Shown: piece after piece, positions 57,449 through 64,000 of the stretch | Position numbering within the stretch: position 1 is the stretch's first letter | Layout of the letters: every line of letters begins with the position of its first letter | Position numbers and translations under genes: made by a program | Notes under the pieces: generated by a model | What the model saw: only the letters and a program-made list of their open reading frames with translations | What the model was told of the DNA's origin: nothing | The model's database searches: none | Source: Sandaracinobacter neustonicus | GTDB taxonomy: Bacteria > Pseudomonadota > Alphaproteobacteria > Sphingomonadales > Sphingomonadaceae | Direction: 5' to 3' | Assembly (NCBI RefSeq): GCF_006385875.1 | Contig: NZ_VFSU01000032.1 | Coordinates: 92,322-156,321 of the forward strand | DNA length: 64,000 nucleotides

Positions 57449-58165
57449 TCAGGGGCACCAGTGGATATCGATCGCCTGCGTGGCGTCCGCCAGCAACCGA
57501 CCGATGGGATATTGCGAACCGGCACCGTCTTTCAGCGCCTTTTCCAGCACCTTGCGCTTTTTCTCGCCTGTGATGTGGATCAGGATGGCGCGCGCGCCAA
57601 GAATGGCGGATTTCGTCAGCGTCACGCGCGCGAACGGCGCTTCGGCGGGCAGCGGATCGGGGGTTACGCCGATGGCGCGGTGCGGCGCGGACAGCGCCGT
57701 TTCCAGATCCGCTCCGGGGAAGATCGAAGCGGTATGCCCGTCTTCACCCATGCCCAGCCACACGAAATCCAGCGGCCAGTGGATCGCCTGCAACCGCGCG
57801 TCCGCCGCCTTGCCGGCTGCCTCCACCGGCAGATCCCCGCCCGTCAGCGGCAGCACCCGCGCGCCCAGCGGCAGGAAGCGTTCCGCGAGCCCGCGCACGT
57901 TGGAAGCCTTATCCTGCACGGGCACCAGCCGGTCATCCGTCGGAACGATCGTCACGCTCTTCCACTTCAGCTTCGCCTTCGCCAGCAGCGCCTGCGCCGC
58001 ATCCGGGGTGCGGCCGCCCGCGAACGCCACCACGGCGTCGCCGCGCGCATCCAGCGCGCTTTCGATCACGAACTGCGCGTCGCCTGCCACGGCCTCGGCC
58101 AGTTCCTCGGCCGAGTCATAGTCCCACCATTCCGCGTCGATCATTCGAATCTCCGATTTCGTCAT
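57449..58165 (-). CDS. pgl: 6-phosphogluconolactonase
   Basis: 238 residues from ATG 58165 (MTKSEIRMIDAEWWDYDS); ATG 58144 and GTG 58177 are alternatives. Sugar-phosphate isomerase fold: VVAFAGGRTPDAAQALLA and the catalytic WLGMGEDGHTASIFPGADL. It hydrolyses 6-phosphogluconolactone between Zwf and Edd. 18 bp after zwf. Confidence 0.94.
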   Translation of the reverse strand: MTKSEIRMIDAEWWDYDSAEELAEAVAGDAQFVIESALDARGDAVVAFAGGRTPDAAQALLAKAKLKWKSVTIVPTDDRLVPVQDKASNVRGLAERFLPLGARVLPLTGGDLPVEAAGKAADARLQAIHWPLDFVWLGMGEDGHTASIFPGADLETALSAPHRAIGVTPDPLPAEAPFARVTLTKSAILGARAILIHITGEKKRKVLEKALKDGAGSQYPIGRLLADATQAIDIHWCP

Positions 58166-58183
58166 CGCTGTGATCACACGCGG

Positions 58184-59644
58184 CTAGTCGTTCCAGCTCG
58201 CATTGTCGCGCTCGATCAGCGCGATTGCGGCGGATGGGCCCCAGCTTCCGGCGGTGTACGGCCGAGGTTCCATGCCGTTTTCGGCCCAGCCTTTTCGGAT
58301 TCCGTCGATGAAGGCCCATTGCGCCTCCACCTCGTCGCGGCGCACGAACAGCGTCTGCCGCCCCTCGATCAGGTCCAGCAGCAGCTGCTCATAGGCGATG
58401 CGGCGGCGGGTATCGGCAAAGGCGTCCTTGCGGCCGATATCCAGCGCCACCGGCCGCATGGAAATGCCACCACGAGACAGCCCCGGCACCTTGGACATCA
58501 GCTGCAGCTGGATATTTTCCTGCGGTTGCAGGCTGATCAGCAGCCGGTTGGGCTGCATGCCCTTCACGCCCTCACCGAAAATATTGTACGGCACATCCTT
58601 GAACGCGATCAGGATTTCGGACTTGCGCGCGCCCAGCCGCTTGCCCGTGCGCAGGTAGAAGGGCACGCCCTTCCAGCGCCAATTGTCCACATGCGCCTTC
58701 AGCGCCACGAAAGTCTCGGTGCTGCTGGGGCGGCCCAGTTCCTCGGCATAGCCCTTCACCGGCTGGCCGCCCACCGCGCCCGCTGCATATTGCCCCGTCA
58801 CGCTGTGGCTGGCGGCCGTTCGCCCGTCGATGGGGCGCAGCGCGTGCAGCACCTTCACCTTTTCATCGCGGATGGCAGAGGCGCTGAAATGGCCCGGCGG
58901 CTCCATCGCCACCAGCGCCAGCAGCTGCAGCATATGGTTCTGCACCATGTCGCGCAGCGCCCCCGCGCCATCGTAGAAGTCCACCCGGCCTTCCAGCCCC
59001 ACGGTTTCCGCCACCGTGATCTGCACATGCGATATCCATTCGGATCGCCACAAAGGCTCGAACATCACATTGGCGAAGCGCAGCGCCATCAAATTCTGGA
59101 CGGTTTCCTTGCCCAGATAATGGTCGATGCGGAAAATCTGGCTTTCGCTGAAGGCCGCCGCCACGGCATCATTGATCTCGGCCGAACTGCCGAGATCGGT
59201 GCCCAGCGGTTTTTCCAGCCCGATCCGCACGTTCGGCCCCGTCAGCCCCGCGCCCGCCAGCCCTTCGATGGTGGGCTTGAACAGCGATGGCGCAGTGGAG
59301 AGGAAGATGGAGATGGACTGGCTCTCGCAACCGCCGTCCGCCGCGCAGGTGGCATCGGCCAGCCGCTGGTAACCGGACATGTCGGTCGCATCCAGCGGCA
59401 CATAGGCCAGCTGCTTCAGGAAGGCGTCTGCCTTCGCCTGATCACCCAGCCCGTTGGCGATGTACGGGGCCAGCGCCTCGGCCGCCATGGCGCGGAACGC
59501 CTCGTCGTCCAGCTTCGATCGTGCGGTGCCCACGATCCGCACATCCGGCGGCAGCAGCCCATCCACCGACAGGCCATAGAGCGACGGCAGCAGCATGCGC
59601 CGCGAAAGGTCGCCGGTGGCACCGAACAGAAGAACCGCAGTCAT
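58184..59644 (-). CDS. zwf: glucose-6-phosphate 1-dehydrogenase
   Basis: 486 residues from ATG 59644 (MTAVLLFGATGDLSRRMLLP). NADP site at the N-terminus, substrate motif FRIDHYLGKETVQNL near residue 175, and EKPLGTDLGSSAEIND before it. First step of the Entner-Doudoroff route. The frame extends six codons upstream, but ATG 59644 matches the family N-terminus. It lies 83 bp after the GH97 gene. Confidence 0.97.
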   Translation of the reverse strand: MTAVLLFGATGDLSRRMLLPSLYGLSVDGLLPPDVRIVGTARSKLDDEAFRAMAAEALAPYIANGLGDQAKADAFLKQLAYVPLDATDMSGYQRLADATCAADGGCESQSISIFLSTAPSLFKPTIEGLAGAGLTGPNVRIGLEKPLGTDLGSSAEINDAVAAAFSESQIFRIDHYLGKETVQNLMALRFANVMFEPLWRSEWISHVQITVAETVGLEGRVDFYDGAGALRDMVQNHMLQLLALVAMEPPGHFSASAIRDEKVKVLHALRPIDGRTAASHSVTGQYAAGAVGGQPVKGYAEELGRPSSTETFVALKAHVDNWRWKGVPFYLRTGKRLGARKSEILIAFKDVPYNIFGEGVKGMQPNRLLISLQPQENIQLQLMSKVPGLSRGGISMRPVALDIGRKDAFADTRRRIAYEQLLLDLIEGRQTLFVRRDEVEAQWAFIDGIRKGWAENGMEPRPYTAGSWGPSAAIALIERDNASWND

Positions 59645-59727
59645 GGGCAGATGTCCTAGCAAGGCTTTGGGCAGAGGCCAGAGGTGAATTCGTATTCCCG
59701 CCCGGCCGCCGCCATCTCCCCGCTACT

Positions 59728-61749
59728 TCACAGTGCCCGGAAGCGAATGGCAACCCCGCCGCCTGCGCCCATGCGAACCGCGATCCGGTCGGCAGAGGTT
59801 ACCACCCGTTTCGAAATGGCGATGTCTGAGCGCCCCTCGGTGCGGAAATCCGCAGCCGGGCCGTCAGCATAGATCTGCGCCTCGTAACGCCGCCCGTCCT
59901 TCAGAAAGCCCAGCGGCAGTTCCAGCTCGTGCGGCTGTTCATCGGTGCCGCCGCCCACATACCAGTCCTGGCTGTTGCGATCCTTGCGGGCGATCAGCGC
60001 ATACTCCCCCACCTCGCCCGCCAGCATCCGCGTTTCGTCCCAATCGGCGGGCACATCCCTGATGAAGCGGAACGGCCCCGGATGGCGGGCATAGTTTTCC
60101 GGCAGATCGGCCGCCATCTGGATCGGCGAATAGATCAGCACATACAGCGCCAGCTGCCGCGCCATGGTGCTGGGAATGGGGGTGCCGCCCTTCCCCTTCA
60201 GGCTGAGGATGCCGGGCGTGTAATCCATCGGGCCGGACAACATCCGGGTGAAGATCAGGTTGATCTCGTGGTCCGGCGGATTCTTCGGATCGCCCCACGC
60301 ATTATATTCCATGCCCCGCGCGCCTTCGCGGCTCACCCAGTTCGGCCATGTGCGGCGCAGGCCCGTGTCCTTGATCGGCTCGTGCGGGTTCACGGCGATG
60401 CGGCGCGTCGCGGCTTCTTCCACCACCTTCAGATGATGGCGGCTCATCACCTGCCCGTCATGCCACTGGAAGCTGCCATCCGCCGCCTGAATCCCGCCTG
60501 CGTCCGCCACATAGCCGGTCTTCACGCTATCCACCCCCAGCCGGGCATAGAGATCCAGCGCAGGTGCCAGCTGCGCTTCATACACTTTGATGTTCCCCGC
60601 CGTTTCGTGATGGCCCATGATCCGCACGCCCTTGCGGCGGGCGTAGGCCGAAAGCCCTTCCAGATCGAACCAGGGCGTGGGCCGGGTGAAGATGAACGCG
60701 TCTCCGGTGCCAAACCAGTCGCCGTCCCAGCCCGGATTCCAGCCCTCCACCAGCACGCTGCGGAAGCCGTTGGCGGCGGCGAAGTCAATGTAGCGACGGG
60801 TGTTTTCCGTGGTCGCCCCCAGCTTTGGGCCTGTAGCCCAGCTGGATTTGTCCAGATGCATTTCCCACCACACGCCCACATATTTGTGCGGCGTGAACCA
60901 GCGGCCGATATCCGGCAGCTTTGAAGGCTCGTTCAGGTTCAGGATGAGGTCTGATGCGGCATACAGCTTCGCCGCATCCGGAGCCACCAGCATCACCCGC
61001 CACGGGGTCGCGAACGGCAGGTCGCGCACCACCGCAGGCCCGGTGCCCGATGGCGACAGCTGCGAGCGGAAGCGCTGCCCTTCCACCCGTTGCAGCCACA
61101 TGCCCGCATAATCCAGCAGCGCCGCTTCATGGATGGCGAGGTGCAGCCCGGCGTTGTCGCGGAAGGTGATCGGCGTGTGCGCCTGCCCCACCTCGGCGAT
61201 GGGCGTGCGGTTATAGAGATACTCGTAGCGGTTCCACTGCCCGCCCGGAATCCACCACGCCGTGCCCGGCTGCGCCAGATCGAACTCGGTCAGTTCCTCC
61301 ACAATGCGCGCCGTCTTCAGGTTCGGCTGTTCGGGGAACTCGATGCGGAAGCCCAGCCCGTCGTCGAACAGCCGCACCCGCAGCCGCAGCAACCGCTTCA
61401 GCGGGGTCTTTTCGCGCAGCATCACCAGCAGCTCATTGTGCCGGTCCGTCACGAAGCGCCGCTCGCCCCACGGCTGTTCCCAGCGGCTGTCGGCGCTGCT
61501 GCGCACGGCTTCCACGATCTCGAAATTCCGCTCCAGCTTCGGCGCGTCGCCAAGGATGAAGCCAAGGCGGGAGGGGTTCACCACCGCCCCGCCCTCCCTC
61601 GCCAGAGACCAGAGCGGCCGCCCGTCGCCATCGGTGTCGATCGTGAAGCTCAAATGCCCGGATGGTGAAAGCAGCGTCTCCGGCGTCGCCTCCGCGCGGG
61701 CCGCCCCCAGCAGGAACAGCCCGGCCAGCAGCCAGATCAGGTTTCGCAT
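59728..61749 (-). CDS. glycoside hydrolase family 97 enzyme, exported
   Basis: 673 residues with a signal peptide (cleavage after ARA near residue 19). Three GH97 parts: N-terminal beta-supersandwich (LLSPSGHLSFTIDTDGDGRP), TIM barrel (YVGVWWEMHLDKSSWATGPK, DWFGTGDAF, SVKTGYVADAGG, IAVNPHEPIKDTGLRRTWPN, ARGMEYNAWG), and a C-terminal beta domain. GH97 includes calcium-dependent alpha-glucosidases (SusB type) and alpha-galactosidases; the GH13 neighbours favour alpha-glucosidase. It is periplasmic. It begins one base after the GH13 stop codon. Confidence 0.93.
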   Translation of the reverse strand: MRNLIWLLAGLFLLGAARAEATPETLLSPSGHLSFTIDTDGDGRPLWSLAREGGAVVNPSRLGFILGDAPKLERNFEIVEAVRSSADSRWEQPWGERRFVTDRHNELLVMLREKTPLKRLLRLRVRLFDDGLGFRIEFPEQPNLKTARIVEELTEFDLAQPGTAWWIPGGQWNRYEYLYNRTPIAEVGQAHTPITFRDNAGLHLAIHEAALLDYAGMWLQRVEGQRFRSQLSPSGTGPAVVRDLPFATPWRVMLVAPDAAKLYAASDLILNLNEPSKLPDIGRWFTPHKYVGVWWEMHLDKSSWATGPKLGATTENTRRYIDFAAANGFRSVLVEGWNPGWDGDWFGTGDAFIFTRPTPWFDLEGLSAYARRKGVRIMGHHETAGNIKVYEAQLAPALDLYARLGVDSVKTGYVADAGGIQAADGSFQWHDGQVMSRHHLKVVEEAATRRIAVNPHEPIKDTGLRRTWPNWVSREGARGMEYNAWGDPKNPPDHEINLIFTRMLSGPMDYTPGILSLKGKGGTPIPSTMARQLALYVLIYSPIQMAADLPENYARHPGPFRFIRDVPADWDETRMLAGEVGEYALIARKDRNSQDWYVGGGTDEQPHELELPLGFLKDGRRYEAQIYADGPAADFRTEGRSDIAISKRVVTSADRIAVRMGAGGGVAIRFRAL

Positions 61750-61750
61750 C

Positions 61751-63325
61751 CTATCCCTCCACCGCGATGGCCCCGAACGGCGGCAGCAGGTCGGGCGTCG
61801 CGCCGTTCACCTCCGCCAGCACAGCGCCCTCCAGCGCGATGGGCAGCGGCGTCGCACCGAAGTTGAAGGCCAGCCGGATGCGGCGATTGTCGTGCCAGCG
61901 CTCGAAGCGCAGCAGCTCGCCCGCCGCCTCGATCCGTTCCAGCCGCCCCAGCCGCAGCGCCGGTTCCGCCTTGCGCAGCGCCACCAGCCGCCGCGTCAGG
62001 TGCAGCAGCGAATGCGGGTCCGCCTCCTGCACGTCCACCGCCAGCGCGGCATGATCCGGCCCCACCCGCAGCCATGGCCGCGCTGGAGAAAAACCGAGGT
62101 TTGGCGCGCCCGCTTCCCACGGCATCGGCGTGCGCGCGCCATCGCGGGACAGCGTCAGCGGCCAGTTGGCGATCGCCTCCGGGTCCTGAAGCTCCTCGAA
62201 GGGAATCTCCACCTGCGTCAGCCCCAGTTCCTCGCCATAATAGAGGAAAGGATTGCCGCGCAGGCTCATCAGCAACAGCATCGCCATGCGGGCAAAGGCG
62301 GTGCGGTGCGCCGGTTCCGCCCAACGGGACAGCCCGCGCGGGGAATCATGGTTGGTCAGCGCCCAGCCGGGCCAGCCCAGCCCCGGCTCATCCGGCCATT
62401 CGCCCAGCGCATGCGCCACCAGCTGCGGCGTCAGCACCTGTGCATAGAGAAAGGCGAAGCTGTAGGCTGAGTTCAGATGGCTGTTCCCGGCTGTGAAGAC
62501 GCGCATTTCCGGGATGGGATCGTCGCCACCCACCTCAGCAACGCTGAAGGTTGCGCCATAACGGTCCAGCAACACCCGTAAACGCGCGAGGAAACCGGGA
62601 ATGTCCGGGTGGGACTGGTTGTAACGCCTGAGTTGATAGTCGAACGGCCGCGTGCGCGGCCCCGGCGGCGCAGGCGGATTATCCCTGAGCAGCGGATCGT
62701 GCATGGCGAAGTTGATGGCATCCACGCGAAAGCCGTCCACGCCGCGATCCAGCCAGAATTGCGCGGTGGCCAGCAGGGCGTCCTGCACCTGCGGGTTGTG
62801 CAGGTTGAGCTGTGGCTGCTCGCGCAGGAAATTGTGCATATAATATTGGCGGCGGCGCGCATCCCATGTCCAGGCAGGGCCACCAAACACGGACTGCCAG
62901 TTGTTGGGCGGGCTGCCGTCCGGCTTGGGGTCAACCCACACATACCAGTCCGCATGCGTCCCATGTCGCCCTTCCCGGCTTGATTGGAACCATGCATGGC
63001 GATCAGAGCTGTGTGCATAAACCTGATCGATGATCACCTTCAGCCCAAGCGCATGGGCCCGCGCAACCAGCGCATCGAAATCCGCCAGAGTTCCGAATGT
63101 TGGGTCGACATCGCAATAGTCCTCGATGTCGTATCCGAAATCCCTCATTGGGGATCTAAAGAAGGGCGACAACCAGATCGCATCCACGCCAAGGCTGGCG
63201 ACATATTCCAGCCGGCGCGTGATCCCGGGCAGGTCTCCGATACCGTCTCCGTTCGAATCCTGAAAACTGCGCGGATATATCTGGTAGATTACCGCGCCCT
63301 TCCACCAGGGCATTTCGTTGCTCAT
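61751..63325 (-). CDS. GH13 alpha-glucosidase
   Basis: 524 residues from ATG 63325 (MSNEMPWWKGAVIYQIYPRS). GH13 barrel motifs: SFQDSNGDGIGDLPGI, the nucleophile Asp in GVDGFRVDAINFAMHD near residue 200, the acid/base Glu in FSVAEVGGDDP, and transition-state Asp in WALTNHDSPRGLSRW. There is no signal peptide, so it acts in the cytoplasm on short alpha-glucosides such as maltose or isomaltose. Overlaps the upstream GH13 gene stop by ATGA (63322-63325). Confidence 0.93.
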   Translation of the reverse strand: MSNEMPWWKGAVIYQIYPRSFQDSNGDGIGDLPGITRRLEYVASLGVDAIWLSPFFRSPMRDFGYDIEDYCDVDPTFGTLADFDALVARAHALGLKVIIDQVYAHSSDRHAWFQSSREGRHGTHADWYVWVDPKPDGSPPNNWQSVFGGPAWTWDARRRQYYMHNFLREQPQLNLHNPQVQDALLATAQFWLDRGVDGFRVDAINFAMHDPLLRDNPPAPPGPRTRPFDYQLRRYNQSHPDIPGFLARLRVLLDRYGATFSVAEVGGDDPIPEMRVFTAGNSHLNSAYSFAFLYAQVLTPQLVAHALGEWPDEPGLGWPGWALTNHDSPRGLSRWAEPAHRTAFARMAMLLLMSLRGNPFLYYGEELGLTQVEIPFEELQDPEAIANWPLTLSRDGARTPMPWEAGAPNLGFSPARPWLRVGPDHAALAVDVQEADPHSLLHLTRRLVALRKAEPALRLGRLERIEAAGELLRFERWHDNRRIRLAFNFGATPLPIALEGAVLAEVNGATPDLLPPFGAIAVEG

Positions 63326-64000
63326 TGCACAGCCACCGCGCCGGCGCATACCAACGTTCCGAACGGCTCGATCTCCACCGGCAGCGTTCCAGGTGCGGAC
63401 GGCTGGGCGCAATTTCCCCACAGCGACTTTGTCACCTCGATGCGCGGGTCGATCATCACATTGGCCTTCAGCGGCTTTGACGAGGTGTTGAAGGCAATGA
63501 TGGTGTCGATAAACGGCCCCCGGTTCCCTTCCGGCAATCGGCGCGCCACTGCGAACAGGCCCGGCTCCTCATCTGCGTTCAGCACCCGTTGCACGCCACC
63601 CCGAAGCGAAGGTTCGATCGCGCGCAGCTTCGCCAGCGCCGCGATATGGCGATAGAGCGGATGCGCGGTGTCGAAATTGGCGCTTGCCGTCGTCGCAGCG
63701 GTCCCCAACAGCCGATTGTCGTTATAGACCGCGACCTGGCTGGGAAACAGCGGTTCGCGCGCGTCCTGATCATGGCCATCACCCACGAACCCCTGCTCGT
63801 CACCGGAATAGATGGTGGGAACGCCACGCAACAACAGCAACATGGAATGGGCCAGTTTCACCCGTGCCAGCTGTTCGGCGTCGCTGGCGTCCGGGTTGGC
63901 CTTGCGCACGAAAGTTGAAAAGCGGCCGATGTCGTGATTGCCAAGGAAGGTCGGCAACTGCTGCGGTACGCCCTCCCCGCCGGCATAGAGTGGGTCCATA
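63322..64000 (-). CDS. GH13 alpha-amylase-like enzyme, C-terminal part (cut by window edge)
   Basis: At least 225 residues; the start lies beyond the right edge. FLGNHDIGRFSTFVRKA carries the transition-state Asp of GH13, followed by LLRGVPTIYSGDEQGF and a C-terminal beta domain (PFIDTIIAFNTSSKPLKANV). It is probably a periplasmic alpha-amylase acting on starch or maltodextrin. First visible gene of the GH13-GH13-GH97-zwf-pgl-edd-glk-eda-ung run. Confidence 0.9.
   Translation of the reverse strand, partial: MDPLYAGGEGVPQQLPTFLGNHDIGRFSTFVRKANPDASDAEQLARVKLAHSMLLLLRGVPTIYSGDEQGFVGDGHDQDAREPLFPSQVAVYNDNRLLGTAATTASANFDTAHPLYRHIAALAKLRAIEPSLRGGVQRVLNADEEPGLFAVARRLPEGNRGPFIDTIIAFNTSSKPLKANVMIDPRIEVTKSLWGNCAQPSAPGTLPVEIEPFGTLVCAGAVAVQ

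Overview
The window is GC-rich, tightly packed chromosomal DNA from an alphaproteobacterium, most probably a member of the Sphingomonadales. The indicators are: a complete Entner-Doudoroff gene set with no phosphofructokinase in sight; a ChvG/ChvI - short HprK - RapZ - EIIA - HPr signalling block next to ATP-dependent pckA; E1-beta of pyruvate dehydrogenase with its own lipoyl domain; a split MetH with an ArsR/methyltransferase-fusion regulator; a BamF-like (DUF3035) lipoprotein; and a protein ending in a PEPxxWA-type sorting signal. I saw no insertion sequence, prophage or CRISPR array. Both window ends cut through genes (a NUDIX hydrolase on the left, a GH13 enzyme on the right).

Layout. 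1-6.3 kb: NUDIX tail, a small secreted protein, then a translationally coupled minus-strand methionine operon (SahR-like regulator, metF, metH homocysteine part, metH cobalamin part). 6.4-13.1 kb: mlaA and a coupled lipoprotein, an SDR enzyme, a lipoprotein, a CoxE-like VWA protein, an FCD-like protein, DUF3597, and an atypical Nramp transporter. 13.1-17.5 kb: metX-metW, divergent hisC-tyrA, recX. 17.6-22.5 kb: fatty acyl-AMP ligase, dienelactone hydrolase, ubiA, pmbA. 22.5-30.8 kb: mrp, hflK-hflC-degP, a PEPxxWA-CTERM protein, a HerA-like ATPase, framed by two copies of an approximately 300-bp non-coding repeat. 30.8-35.2 kb: bamF-like, lspA, ileS, and divergent bfr. 35.5-43.9 kb: an orphan YjhX-like gene, the PTS-like regulatory block with chvGI, pckA, and three further genes including carbonic anhydrase. 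43.9-50.3 kb: ftsB and the pyruvate dehydrogenase genes pdhA-pdhB-pdhC-(membrane protein)-lpdA. 50.5-53.1 kb: a small LPNTG-tailed exported protein behind a textbook sigma-54 promoter, eno, a small protein, and tRNA-Cys. 53.3-64 kb: one long minus-strand run GH13(partial)-GH13-GH97-zwf-pgl-edd-glk-eda-ung.

How it works together. The right third encodes a route from alpha-glucans to pyruvate: GH13/GH97 enzymes release glucose, glk phosphorylates it, zwf-pgl-edd-eda convert it to pyruvate and glyceraldehyde-3-phosphate, enolase serves lower glycolysis, and the pyruvate dehydrogenase complex makes acetyl-CoA. PckA and the HprK/HPr/EIIA/RapZ block add gluconeogenesis and carbon/envelope signalling. 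Methionine genes appear twice (metF/metH and metX/metW). Envelope maintenance is represented by mlaA, bamF-like, lspA, degP and hflKC.

The most unusual items are the LPNTG-tailed mini-protein with a consensus sigma-54 promoter, the duplicated composite non-coding repeat, a Nramp-family transporter lacking both canonical metal-binding motifs, an undescribed membrane protein embedded in the pdh operon, and a hairpin-rich region in front of an orphan YjhX homologue. No database searches were possible, so family names rest on recognised motifs.
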